Shown here: piece by piece, positions 45,966 through 58,356 of the stretch
How positions within the stretch are numbered: position 1 is the first letter of the stretch
Layout: the number at the start of each line of letters is the position of its first letter
DNA from: Mucidula mucida
Taxonomy: Eukaryota > Basidiomycota > Agaricomycetes > Agaricales > Physalacriaceae
DNA length: 64,000 bases
Direction: 5' to 3'
NCBI GenBank assembly: GCA_015501055.1
Contig: JADNYV010000080.1
Coordinates: 87,499-151,498 of the forward strand
Program-made: the position numbers and the translations under genes
Notes under the pieces: generated by a model
What the model saw: the letters and a program-made list of their open reading frames with translations, nothing else
Database searches by the model: none
What the model was told of the DNA's origin: nothing

Positions 45966-47830
45966 TGTTATGAATTGCCATATTTTCACATTTTCACATC
46001 TCATCATATCTGATTGGGGGCTTGTCTTATCAACCAACGGACTGTTTCATCATCTGTTTTGTCTTTGATCATACTCCTTTTCATTACCGAAGCCGTACTC
46101 ATATTGGACACACGCCCAACACATGGATGACATCATACATACCGATACCTCATGGACTCCCTATTGTATACACACCACCGACACTCGTAGCACACATGGT
46201 TGTTTCAGTATTATTACTTACATGCAGCTACCACTTGTATTTAATGGTTTCACGGACTAGTAGCATACAACACTGGGTCAAGGGCGTGGAGCCATCCCTA
46301 GCGGAAACATGTATGGACAAGGAGTTCCAAACACAGACGTACTAGTATATAAGCAGTAGCGTAGCATTGTTGTACTCTAGTTCTGACCTCGTTTATACAC
46401 CTGACCTAGCCTAGTTCAACAATACAAACACTTTCTCTCCTCAAGGTTTCTCTGTGGTACCTGGTTTAGTCTTGTGGCTATAGTCAGTTGCTAACAACTA
46501 GGACATTAGCACTGGGGTCTGTAGGCTAAGCCAGTACGTTGCAACAGACTTCACATTGTGTCTGGTCCAGGTGCTATAAGTGCATGGGTTGCAGAAAAAT
46601 GTTGTGATTTTGTTGTTATTCCAACCATCATATGTCAATGACGCTTTGAGCGATGTATCAGTGTTATTCCATTCCTGCAAGTTATAAAAGGTGACGAAGT
46701 GCTCTTCCCTGAGGAACTGCAAGTTGTGTGTCACGCCCCGGTAGATTAAAGCACTAAATAACCCATGAATCATATGCAGATTGTGCTCATTGAAGGGCTC
46801 ATCATCCTGTAGCATAATTGCTCTTGAGCCAGCTAAGTCCCGCCACAGATTCTTCTTGTTACCGGGAGAAATAACCTGATCAATGTATGTTTTGAGGTGT
46901 TGGCGATATTGGCAAAGCGCAGATGATGTAGGCGCATTAACCAATAATGTAGTATCAAATGTTGGACTCCGGACTAGAGAGAAGAGCAGTTCGAGAAGTG
47001 ACTTTAGGAGGGAAAGTGTTGAACTTAATAATGTAGATGACAGTGAAGTACCAGAAGTGGTCAAATAGAACTTTAAAATTTCATTGGCAACAATAGAATC
47101 TACTTTGGAGGGAAGAAATTGCTGCTTGGGTGTGCCCTAAACATCACAGAGACTGCTAACCTCTTCAACAAGAATTTGACTCTTGTCATCCATCACCTTC
47201 AGATTATCATTGCACCAAGCTTTAACAGTGGCAAAACTAGGTGTGTTTATACCTTTAAATAACATTTATTGAGGATTTTGGCAAGCATTAATAACAGGCT
47301 TGTGTAGTGAAATCCCCAACCTGTACGTCAAAATCAATTAACTAGCCCGTTCAGCCTGAGTCCGTCCACAATTGTATGAACTTGGAAAGTTCAGTCAAAA
47401 GGAGACAATGTTGAGAAGATGGCCCTGGACTTGCCAAGAGTCCACCTGATACTTAATTTTATGGCCAAACATCATCGTAATGGTTTGATGAGATTCTTCA
47501 ACACAGATAGAAATATATTGGAAAGCAGTCCAGGTCTTCTTCAGCGGTGAATTGTAAAACATTGTGAAGGCATCACAGACGTTGGAACACAGCCTTTTTA
47601 GCCAATGTTTAGATGAAGCCCTGTGAACGCTGTCCCACGCTTCCACAACCTCCTGTTCCAGCCACTTCCATAACATCATGCTATGCAGGATTGAATCCTG
47701 ATTTTGAAGATGTGACAGCATATTCATAGCATTATGGCGCACTGACAGATACCAAATGTGAGAGATAGCAGCTCCAATGTGTTCTAGAGCGCTTAATGTT
47801 CCCTTTTTAGCAGCATCCAAAAATGTGTTC
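45786..47830 (-). pseudogene. Unrecognised ORF interrupted by a solo LTR
   Basis: Minus-strand frames at 47820-47395 (MDAAKKGTLSALEHIGAA...) and about 47064-46502 (ending YWLSLQTPVLMS) look protein-like. The second breaks exactly at the LTR at 45966-46496. On the other side a frame continues (VARTETTFIHVAISSFLSC ... LCYIGNYQIR). Joining across the insertion needs a one-base frame change, so the link is plausible but unproven. No family was recognised. Confidence 0.35.
45966..46496 (+). mobile_element. Solo LTR (LTR A)
   Basis: 531 bp, TGTTATGAATTGCC...GCTAACA, flanked by exact 5-bp duplications ACTAG (45961-45965 and 46497-46501). A TATATAAGCAGTAG box lies near 46347. It belongs to the same family as LTR C (59.5 kb) and is related to the Copia2 LTR at 48.2-48.8 kb. 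Confidence 0.9.
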
Positions 47831-48195
47831 TACATGTCTCTGTCTTCACCAACCACTACCATTGTATACTAATATAACTTTGATTGAAGCTATTCCAGCT
47901 CCGTAAAGTCTAATGCCTGCAGCAGCAGGGCTTTCAATGAGTCAGTCACAAAGGGGTAAGGCATCACTACACAGCAATATTACAACAAAGCATTCAACTT
48001 AGAGGTTTATATTAGAACTAAAAGGCTCAGACAAGGAGGAGGAGTAGCACACAGTCTATAGCTCAAACTACGTAGCTTAAATACTTGTAAGTATATGTCT
48101 ATCAAAAAGGGGAATACAGACACTGTAAGTATTATAAGTGGTAAAGAAAAGGACTAAGTAAACTAAGTGAGTCAGTATGTACAATTGGTAGTAAC

Positions 48196-48831
48196 TGTTA
48201 GCAACTGACTATAGCCACAAGACTAAACCAGGTACCACAGGAGGACTATGGAAAAGATAGTGTTTGCTTCATTGAGCTAGGCTAGGAACGAGATTGGAAC
48301 TAAAGTATAATGATACTACGCTACTGCTTATATACTAGTAAGTGTGTGTTTGGAACTCCTTGTCTGTACATGTTTCTGCTAGGGATGCTCCATGCCCTTG
48401 ACCTAGTGTTATATGTTACTAGTCCGTGAAACCATTAAATACGGGTGGTAACTGCATGTAAGTAATAATACTGAAACAACCATGTGTGCTAAAAGTGTCG
48501 GTGTTGTGTATATAATAGAGAATTCATGAGGTATTGGCATGTATGATGTCATCCATGTGTTTGGCATGAGCCCGTTATGAGTAAGGCTTTGGTAATGAAA
48601 AGGAGTAATCATACTCAGTATGATTGGAGACAAAACAAATGGTGAAATAGTCCGTTGGTGGATAAGACAAGCCCCCGATAAGATATGATGAGGATGTGAA
48701 AATGTGAAAATATGGTGATTCAGTAACAGTAGCGGGTTGAAGGTAACAAAAGCGGGTTGGTAAACAGGGGTGCGAGTCCGTCATGCATGGGGATTATGAT
48801 TGGTACGAGGAGTCCAGCTTGGACTTCAACA
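48196..48831 (-). repeat. 3' LTR of Copia2 (LTR B)
   Basis: Read on the minus strand it is 636 bp, TGTTGAAGTCCAAGC...GTTGCTAACA. Its last ~530 bp resemble LTRs A and C, while its first ~100 bp are absent from them. Confidence 0.8.
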
Positions 48832-49670
48832 CTCCCCCCCAAGCCGGAACAAGTCCAAGGCTTTGAGCAAAGTGTTTTGCCTTCGCACTGGGAAGGGCTT
48901 TAGTGAGTGTGTCCGCAAGCATGTCGTTTGTGGGACAGTAGACAAGTCGTATGTTATTGTTTGCAATTGCATATCAAATAAAGTGGTAGTGAATGTCAAT
49001 GTATTTAGTATGCGCGTGAGATTGACCAAGTTTGGCATGAGCAAGGGCAAGTGCCAACTGGTTGTCATCGTGAATAATGATGGGATGATGGAGGGGTGTA
49101 AACGGTTCTAAGATGAACTGTTGCATCCATAAGGCTTTCTTGCCCACATACATTAGTGCAATGTACTCTGCCTCGGTGATTGAAAGTGCAACAATGTCCT
49201 GCTGTTTGAATGACCAGGAAACAGCACCTCCGTCAATGAGAAACACGTACCCAGAAATTGCCGTATGATTCTTCACAGTCATTCCATCTGCATCTGCAAA
49301 TCCTTCTAAACCTCTGCCTTGTCCGTCTCCTCCAAAGGTGAGCCTCCAGCTGCGAGTAGCCTTGAGATACTGCAGTGCATGTTTTGCCGTGTGCCAGTGT
49401 ACAAACCCAGGATTATTGTTAAAGCATGAGAGGATGGTGGTCATGTAAGCCAAGTTGGGACATGTGCCAGTCATGATCCAGATCAGTGATCCGACCCCTC
49501 CTCTGTATGGATGTCTCTGCATATCAGTAATCTCAAGCATGTTGGTGGGACATTGGTTGCATAATAGTTGAATGTTTGGGTCCATAGATATGGCTGCTGG
49601 CTTACAGTCTTCCATATTGAAGTGCTGTAGCACAGAATCAATGTAAGAGGTCTGATTAATAGAAATAGAC
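48832..49670 (-). pseudogene. Copia2 RNase H fragment
   Basis: The reading includes SVLQHFNMEDCKPAAISMDPN, GVGSLIWIMTGTCPNLAYM, FADADGMTVKNHTAISGYVF and TEAEYIALMYVGKKALWMQ, typical of Copia RNase H. The C-terminal DTLTKALP-type end lies just before the LTR. Confidence 0.8.
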
Positions 49671-49675
49671 CTGGC

Positions 49676-49942
49676 TGTAGAAGTAGCACATGTATGAGTG
49701 GACTAGCTCAGACTGTGAAGGTAACGGACTGTATTTATACCTGTAGAAATAGCACATGTATGAGTGGACTAGCTACAGTAGAGTAAGCAATGATATAAAG
49801 CATAAATAATGGTATGCTCACCTCAGACCGTGAAGGTAACAGACTGAGGTGAGATGGTAACGAAGTACGACATATAAGGAGCACAATCGAAAACTAACCA
49901 CATAGCATAGCCACTGAGTGGTGGATGGATCTCCTTCAACAC
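49676..49942 (-). repeat. 3' LTR of Copia1
   Basis: 267 bp. The coding strand has GAGGGAG before it as polypurine tract. It matches 54475-54740 with scattered transitions. Confidence 0.9.
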
Positions 49943-52900
49943 TCCCTCGGATCCATACAATGTCTCTTCTTCAGCCCCAAAGCTGTCACAATACGATCAT
50001 GCGCCGCTTGCGGTAACACCTTCGTGAATAAATCTGCCAAATTCTCTGTGCTCCATATCACAATAACTTGAACGTGCTTCTTCTTCACCAAGTCACAGAT
50101 CAAATGATACTTGACGTTGATATGCTTTACCAGCACCAACTTCTTTGTGTTCTCCGTAAGACTGATTGATCCGAGGTTGTTGTTGCGCAACGTAATAGAC
50201 TGTTTGATGGGAATCTGGATCTCTGTCATAAACCCCTTCATCCACATCGCCTGCTTGCTCCCCCGGGCCAACACAATGTACTCCAACTCCGTTGTAGACT
50301 GTGCAACCACGGACTGCAACTTTGAGGACCAGGATACAGGACCGCCAGCCATCATAAAAATGTAACCTGACGTTGAGCGCCGACCATCAACATTGCCCGC
50401 ATAATCAGCGTTGACATATCCATATGGCTCGATTTTCATGCTATGTTCTATTGTTTCGCCGTCTCTGGGTCCTTCGTATGTGATGGTGTAGTCAATGGTG
50501 CCGCGAAGATACTGCGCTACACCCACCAACACTTTCCAGTGAGTCGGTCCCGGATGATTTTGGAAGCAAGTAAGGACACTAATGGCAAATGATAAGTCTG
50601 GTCTCGTCGCCGCTTGCCCCCACATCATGGACCCCAACAATGCACAATAAGGCTTGTTCTTCATATATGTGGCGTCATTTTCCGCTATTGGATTTGGGTA
50701 CTGCTCAAGAGTGAGACCTGGGGGCAAAGGAGTCGATTTGGGTGGTAAATCCCAAATTTTGAAGAACCGAAGAACACGTTCGAAGTACGGCCACTGGGAA
50801 ATCAAGGTATCGCCCAATTTATTGTTAATGTTGACTGTGACACCTAAAAACAGCTCATAGTCTTCTGCATCATTAATCTCCCATCTCCGCAATTTCTTGC
50901 TTCGCTTTCTTCACCCCTTCCTTTGTTGATGACACACCATAAATGTCATCCATGTATGTTGTTGTCAAAGTATACTCGCCATCAACATCTTGTACCTATA
51001 CACATGGATTCACACCCAACTGCTGGTAATCCATCTCTTTGAACGACTTACTCAATGTCTCATATCAAATGTACCCAGCCTGCATCACTTCATAGAGTAG
51101 TTTGTTGAGACGACATACCAGATGTTCCTCCCCCGGCTCAATAAAACCTTCTGATTGGCGCATGTAGATGACTTTATCAATTTTGCCGTTTAGGTAAGCC
51201 AATGTAAAATCAATTTGGAATAGGATTAATTGTTGCCGCGCAGCAACGGCTAACAACATGTGCCACAACTCAAACCTAACGACACCACTCCAAGTCTTGT
51301 CGTACTCAAGACTGGGTATCTGATGAAAACCGCGCAGAACATACCAACCTTTTTGCTTGCAAATAACGCCATCACCGGTATACTTGTTCGCAAATACCCA
51401 CTTGCCGTCAACAATGTGTGCCCCGGGCGGTGCTTCAACTAAAGTCCACATGTTTCGCTGCTTCAAGTTTTCTATCTCGGCGCGCATTGGTTCCAACCAG
51501 AGATCAGGGTGCTGCATCACATCACAATACCCATTCGGAAGACAGTTTTCATCGGCGAGGGACATAAATGCCCATGGATCTTCTAGGAAGGTGGCAAGAT
51601 TCGCTGGACCATCACCTGCCCAGTCTTTGCCACGTTCTGCTGCCAATGCCTCACGCTGCTCATACTCAGCGTTGTGACAAGCTCTCTCAGACGGCACAGC
51701 ATTACACGCAGATTGCTGTGGTGGGGGTGGTGGCAGTGCAGGTGATGGAGGTAGGAGAGGGGAGTTTGGACGTGTTGCAGGATCAGAGAAGGAGCTATGA
51801 CACAAAGAAGGGGTGGAAACTCGTTCCTGTGGGATGTCTGGCGCTTGGGGAGGTGGAGGATTGAGAGCGGGAGGAGGTGGATGAGGAGGATCACTGACAT
51901 CATCAATATTGTTGTTAATAATGTCGTGTATGGGATTAGGGTTTATTGGAATTGCCGGTTCCAAGGTGCGATGTGCCAAACCCTCCTCAAAAATAATGTC
52001 CCACAACTCTTTAATCATCTTCAGTTCCGGAATCCAGATATGATAACCCCGTCGACCCATATAGCCAATGAGAATGCCCGCAACAGATCTATGACCAAGT
52101 TTTCCATCCCCGCCATGCAGTATTTTCGCAAACGCCTTGCATCCAAACGGGCACAGATGAGATATATCCTGTTGCTGATGCGTCCAGACTTCTGCGGGTA
52201 TCTTCCCAGGATTACACGCAGATGGGACAAAATTCCGGATGTACACATGCATATTTGATGCTTCCCCCCAGAAAGAGTGTGGTAAACCCGCTTCTTCCAG
52301 CATAGTACATGTACCCTCAATGACAGTACGATTTGCGTGTTCAGCGACACCATTTGCAGACAACAAATATGGAGGAACCTTCTCAATAATGATCCCAAAA
52401 TGTTGGCAGTACTTGGTCATCAAATCATTGTCAAACTTGCCACCACCATCAAAATGTACGCGCTTCAACTTCTTGCCCGTCTGCCGCTCCGCCATGACAT
52501 GATACACTCTAAATGTGTCCAGTAGCTCTGTCTTTGTTTTTATCCGCAGATGATATGGGACTCGGTATGTTGAATGTCCATCTGTAACACACATCAGGTA
52601 TGAATGACCACCTCTGCTTTGTGTTTGTGCCTTCCTCCACAGATCCAGATGAACGTGTTCTAAGACCTCGGTCTCCGGTGTAACAATTTTGTTGAATGGA
52701 CGTTGCACATGCTTTCCGTAGATGCAATCAACACACCTTCCAGACATCTTCCGCTGCATGATCTTGAGCCCATCAACCAGACCTTTCAACGCCATTTCTT
52801 CAATCTGCCTGACATCAATGTGACCCAAACAACAATGCCAAGTTTCAAGATCTGTTGGTCATTTATGAGAACGTGCAAATGCCACAAAAGCAGGGTCGTC

Positions 52901-54329
52901 CAAAATGTCAACACTGTACATCTTGCGCAATGCAGTCCCCCGGAACATGGCACCCTCCAATATGGGGGTTTTGCCGTCCTTGTTATATACAACCAGCTTT
53001 CCGTTTCTCCAAATGCCACGGAATCCAATCATGTCTAGAGTTGAAACCGATATAAGATTGTGCGCTAACGCCGGGGTATAAACTGCATTCTTCAAGATGA
53101 TGTCGCGGGGCTTCCCATTGATGTGCGTCCGGAATTTCATGTTGCCACGCCCCAGAACTTTAAAATGCCCGCCATCTTTAATTGTCATTGACCCCTCATT
53201 TCCTTCCAGTGACTCAAACATTATAAAATGTGCACGATCCGGGATGCAATGTTCAGTTGCGCCAGAGTCAAGAAAAGTCGAGTACAATAACAGTTGTGTT
53301 TCATTTGTCATGGTTGGGCAACATAAAGGGTCATTAAAGATTTGGTACACACTAGTCTCCTTCCCCGCGTCGTCAACTCCCCCGCCTAGAACAGAATTTC
53401 GGCATCCCGAACATCTGCAATCCAAGTAGAGATCAATGACTGAATGCGGCTGGGAGATTTTATGTGCACCTCTCTTATTGATGGCTGAAGCAAGAACATA
53501 GGTTTTGGCGGCAGTGATGACATTATTAGTGGTATTGGACGATGATGTGGAAGATGTGGTGTTTGCGTTGGCAGATGCGGCGTTGGGTGTCTTCTTCTTC
53601 TTCCCCTTGGCCTTGTACCACTTAGATGCTTTGCCTTGGGCACCTCCACCCTCAGCCCAGCACCTATCCTCGGTATGTCCTTTCTACCCGCAATTTCCAC
53701 ACACCGGGGCCGCTGTTCTGTTTATCCGTTCGTGCAGCGAACTCTTTGAGACAGTTGAGCGCCTTCGTTCAAGGTACACTAGTGAACGTTGAGATCATTG
53801 TGTTGTACGACGGCGGGAGCGCCATGAGGAAAATTGCGCAAAAATCTTTGTCTTTAATGGCGGCACTGGCGTGGTTTGCCTCCATCCAAAGGCAATGCAT
53901 TGTCTTCAGGAATGCAGCGAAATTGTCACCATCGCGGTACCTCTCGGCGCGGAGATTGTTCTCGGCAGTAATCTTCCCCACGTCCGTTGTGGAATTGTAC
54001 TCGGCAATCAGGGCGGCCCAGATATTGGTGGCGGAAACACCGCAACCAATGGGATCTCAAATGTTCTGGACAATTAAGGCCGCAGCGTGCCGGTTGCGAA
54101 GTTCCCATTTAAGTGACAACGGATTGGGGTCATTCCACTGTGTGGACGTCCTGGAAAGGAAAAGGACAGATAGGCCAGAGGGTTGGGCGATGGATCCATT
54201 GAGGTAGCCAAGTATTCTAGCAGATTTCGCGGCAAGGATAAGCTGGATTTTAAAAGCCAACCAATTGCTGTCTCCATCAAATTGCTTTTCCTCGGCAAAC
54301 GTCTGAATGGTGGGTGGGCAATTCAACAT
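49936..54329 (-). pseudogene. Copia1 Gag-Pol, five in-frame stops and at least one frameshift
   Basis: Gag starts at ATG 54329 (MLNCPPTIQTFAEEKQFDG). Later domains include a zinc knuckle (CGNCG-stop-KGHTEDRC), an aspartic protease (FLDSGATEHCIPDRAHF), an integrase with zinc-binding start (LGHIDVRQIEEMALKGLV, CVDCIYGKH), RT (FQIDFTLAYLNGKIDKVIYM, and YMDD after the last stop) and RNase H (YVNADYAGNVDGRRSTSGY, ending at 49936). Stops lie at 54057, 53684, 52859, 51065 and 50996. Several are explained by C-to-T or G-to-A change, and the usual WHRRLGH before the integrase reads WHCCLGH, i.e. two CGT-to-TGT changes. RNase H (from 50892) is an intact 318-codon frame. The element cannot make its full polyprotein. 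Confidence 0.88.
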
Positions 54330-54474
54330 GGTTAGGGGTAAGAGGCTTTCATGAGGGCGTTGATGATGGGGCAGATGGGGATAAAATGTGTGTGGGTAAT
54401 GCGGACGTGTTTGAATGCTCGCGAGTCAATGCAATCCTTTGTTAATGATTGTTTAGAGCATCAGTCTCATAATC

Positions 54475-54740
54475 TGTAGAAATAGCACACATATGAGTGG
54501 ACTAGCTCAGACTGTGAAGGTAACAGACTGTATTTATACCTGTAGAAATAGCACACATATAAGTGGACTAGCTACAGTAGAGTAAGCAATGATATAAAGC
54601 ATAAATAATGGTGTGCTCACCTCAGACCGTGAAGGTAACGGACTGAGGTGAGATGGTAACAAAGTACGATGTATAAGGAGCGCAATTGGAAACTAACCAC
54701 ATAGCATAGCCACTGAGTGGCGGATGGATCTCCTTCAACA
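54475..54740 (-). repeat. 5' LTR of Copia1
   Basis: 266 bp, direct repeat of 49676-49942. Confidence 0.9.
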
Positions 54741-54745
54741 CTGGC

Positions 54746-56290
54746 CTGTCTGTTGCGTATAATCTCCATACCCAGAAGCCAACTGATAGGCCCCAACAGT
54801 GTGATCTTGAACAGCTGAGCAATGTGTTCATGGATCTCAATGATGAGTGTGGGTGAACTGCCCGTAATGGTGCAGTCATTGACATGAATTGCGAGGATGA
54901 TGATATCTGCACCGGTAACAAGTCTGAATACCACGTGGTCCTTCTCGAGTGCAGTAAAGCTGAGTGTGGCGAGAGCGACGGTAAGCTTCTCGTACCACTT
55001 ACGAGAGCTCTGCTTTAAACCGTATAGAGACCTCAACAAGTAATACTCGGATCAGACCTGCGATCCAAGAGCCGAGTACTTGAGGCCGAAAGGGCATACT
55101 CGTGATCCAGAACTTACTTGATCCGCGCTGACTCGCGGGTCAAACGAGTCAAGTACTCAAAGACGATCCGGATCAGTAACGAGTCGCAAATACTTGCGGA
55201 TCAAGCTACATAATATTGTAATAAAACTGTACATAAACGACCACTTTGTAATAACTACTCATCAGATTTACCTTTCCGTGCGGCTTTTTTGTTGAAAATC
55301 CGAATTACTTGCTCAATAGGCACAAGGCCTGACTTGAACCAATCCTTCAACATGACACAGGCACAAACAGACTCATCCGAAAGGTTGAAACAATGTTTGG
55401 TGACCGTTAAGCCGGCCACCGAAAACATCCGTTCAACATCTGTTGATGTAGCTAGACTGATCATCAGTAGAAGAAGATGGAATAAAGAAGCAAAGCATAC
55501 CCGGCATGCTCAGAAAGTCCAGCGCCATCAGCACCAAGGCTCCTTGCATTGTTATTGTGGTCTTACCCTTGTCGTCGGGTACATTCAATAGAGCCGCTCA
55601 ATAGCGAACTGGATCAACACAAGTTCCGACTGGCGGTATTGCCAGGTAATCCTTCAAGACGTCCACGGTCTGATTGAGTCCAATTGGTTGCAGATACTAC
55701 AATTAGGTGCGAGTAAGTGTGAGTACTCATAGCAAGTACTCATCGCTCAGATGCCCTACTTGCGATCCGTTTATGACCTGACTCGCTATTGATCTGCGGA
55801 TCAAACAAGTCGAGTAGCCGAGATCCCCGGCCGGATCAAGTACTCGAGTTTCCGCGTGACCCGGAAACTTGTTGAGGTCTCTAAAACCGTAGATTGTCTT
55901 GTGCAGACGAAGAACATATTGATGTTGATTCGTGAATTCAAAGTCCGGAGGCTGTTCCATATACAGCTCTTCTTCATTGTCAAATTCTCCGTTTAAAAAT
56001 GTGCCGTGAAAGATTGATATCCCAATTATTACGTGCGGCAATGGCGAGAATGATCCGAAGTGATACAAGTTTGGCAACAGGTGTGAAAGTGACGAAGTAG
56101 TCAATACCCTCAACTTGCGCCACGAGTTGGGCCTTGTACTTGTCAATGATTCCTCCAGCCTTCTTCTTGATTCGGAGGACCCACTTGGATTCAATGACAT
56201 TGGGCGAGGCATGTGCCCGCTTGCATAAGCGTCCGGATTTCTTCTTCAATTGCTTTTTGCCACAACGGCCAGTCTGCAACCAGATGCAAT
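54746..56290 (-). pseudogene. Copia2 reverse transcriptase fragments
   Basis: Pieces on both sides of a hAT insertion join at LHKTIYG|LKQSSRKWYEKL through the duplicated 8 bp. Upstream is VIESKWVLRIKKKAGGIIDKY. The frame changes near 55985-56040. Confidence 0.8.
55025..55883 (-). mobile_element. hAT deletion derivative (hAT2) with hATC exon
   Basis: 859 bp bounded by TAGAGACCTCAACAAG at both ends (inverted) and an exact 8-bp duplication AAACCGTA (55017-55024, 55884-55891). Subterminal GATCC/GAGTACTTG repeats fill both ends. The core encodes on the minus strand the C-terminal hAT dimerisation segment (ATSTDVERMFSVAGLTVTKH, ending KSDE at 55258). The rest of the transposase is missing. Confidence 0.9.
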
Positions 56291-58356
56291 ATACCCAGCA
56301 CGGGCGCTGGCACGTGACCCGGCCACTGCCGCGCGAGGGTTTGAACCCGGCCACATTTATTTGCAAAGTTGTTTGTATCGTCTCTACCGTTGATATAGTA
56401 CATTTTCTGAAGGTAGAATGAGTTCAAATAACATTGTTTTGAGTACTAGAAGTTGTCGCAGGTGCTCCAACATGTATGGCACTGGTTTTGTGGCTGTGCA
56501 CGCGGACTTGGTCAAATCCGATTGCAGGAAGTCTTTGTCAACGCGACACCGGTGCAACGCTCAGCATATAACATTCCTCATTTGTGTTGCATATGCACAT
56601 CGAGAAGACGTCAGTGATGAGTAGAGTACTGTAGTACTAACAGATCTATTCATATGCACAGCCCTACAGAATTTTAATATCAAGACTTTCCTGTTTCTCG
56701 CCCTCTTCCCTTGCCCTCGCCGACTCATAGCCCATCGTATTTGCTCGGAATTATTGTTCAGATTAATTGCCACCCATGCCCATGTCGTTCGCCGCACTCT
56801 TCCATTGGTGAAGACATGCACATCCGCCACCATTTGTCTGGCATCCTTCTCAATTGTACTGTGTGCAATGCTCTTGACCCAGATCTTGGAGCCAGATGTT
56901 TCCAGAGCTATCTGCTCTTCCATTAGCCGTGCAGCGTCATGTAGTGCTTTAGCTCGCGTCAGAAGCTTGGCCTTTGCAGCTTTATACTGTTATTCAAGAG
57001 TTAAAGAATTGTAACTGAAAGATGATAAGTTACACACCTCGTTGTCCTCATCGTCACTCTGCACGGGTGAGGAGCTTGATAAGACAATGGGGCAGTCCTC
57101 GTCTCCGGCCTGAGGCATCTGTCTATGTGTCTTGTGTGTTTGGGCCATGGTAGGATGCTCTTTGCGCTTTCTGAGAGCCATAGAACTGTGTTGCATCAGA
57201 GGATGATCATCATTGTTTGTGACAGAGCGCTTAGAATTGGGAAGATTGGGAAATGCAGCCTTTCCCTTCTTGACAAGATTGGGGTGTCAATAGAAAGGCT
57301 GAATACGCCGGCGGACAACATCTTGGAAGAACCGCATTGGTGGTTCTTTGACGGCCTTAACCAAATGCTTGCAGAGACAGTATGTGTTATACTTCTGCTG
57401 CCCACAGGTACAGGTCCAGTGCTTCACATTCGTGATATAGGTGCCATGCACGTCCGCCTTCCTCAGCGTCATCCACAACCGCTTGAAGGCAGTCTGAAGT
57501 GGTGTCAACTCCTCCAATTGTCCAGCACGGAAGTCATCCTCAAAAGTTGCCATCTTCGCTTCAAATTGAGGATTTACCTTGGTAATCAAAAGCCAGATGA
57601 GCTGATCAAGACGTGGATAAAGAAGGTGTTGTAGAGTTCCATGCTTCAGAAAGCGCCAGAAGTTCTTGACAGTCATGGTGGTGCGCAGTCGACAAAGAGA
57701 GGGCAATGAAGAGCGTGCCCAGAGCTTCCACTTTGAGGAACAGTACCAGGAAGTCCACATATACCCCCACAGCTCCCAAAGTCTGTGTTGGTAGCAGAAC
57801 ATGTACATCTCATGTACTGCATCGTCCCAAATCTCTTTCGCTGTGCAATATCGACCATCGCGCCCGGGAAGTAAAGGATGTTTGCAGAAATGTTTTGTGA
57901 AGATGTGGAGAGCTTGCGTGCGATGTGGTGCTGGGCAAAAGGTGTATCCTTGCAGAGTCGTAAAGACTGAGTCAAGTGTATTGTCACCATTGTCTTCGTT
58001 GAATTGCCAAGATGGTCCATTGTCCTGGTCCCAGTCATCCGGGTTGTGCATGTCCTCAATCCCAGAAACCCATGCATCAATCTGCCTCAAAGCAGACTTT
58101 GACTTCTTGGACACAGACCTGGGCTCGCTCTTGTCCGACTCAGACTCAGACTCCGAGTTGTCTTCTGGTTCAGCTGGCTCAGCCATCCGTTGCGCGGGTA
58201 TGGTAACTGTGGGCCGACTAGGTGCACCATTGACAATCTCGCCACCGAGACAGATGGTCAGCAATGGAAGTGTCTTGCCAGCAACTAATGTTGCAGCCTG
58301 AATCTGATCTATGAATTAGTGAATCAAAAGCATAGTACACTTTGCATGACTGAGCA

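Larger units (their letters stand above)
49676..54740 (-). mobile_element. Copia1: complete but mutated Copia retrotransposon inside Copia2
   Basis: The LTRs at 49676-49942 and 54475-54740 (TGTTGAAGGAGATCC...TTCTACA on the minus strand) flank Gag, protease, integrase, RT and RNase H in Copia order. Exact 5-bp duplications CTGGC lie at 49671-49675 and 54741-54745. The host sequence on both sides is Copia2 coding DNA that rejoins in frame when Copia1 is removed. Confidence 0.92.
48196..56290 (-). mobile_element. Copia2: old Copia retrotransposon carrying nested insertions, 5' part missing
   Basis: Its 3' LTR is 48196-48831, preceded in coding sense by a G-rich polypurine run (GGGGGGGAG). The RNase H part lies at 48832-49670. 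The reverse transcriptase runs from 54746 to about 56290, interrupted at 55025-55883 by a hAT derivative. Copia1 (49676-54740) splits it between RT and RNase H: the reading MEIIRNRQA on one side continues RSISINQTSYIDSVLQHF on the other. The RT includes VIESKWVLRIKKKAGGIID, FLNGEFDNEEELYMEQPPDFE and an HVND box in place of YVDD. Gag, protease, integrase and the 5' LTR are not found; a MULE end (MULE2) follows at about 56290. Confidence 0.8.
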
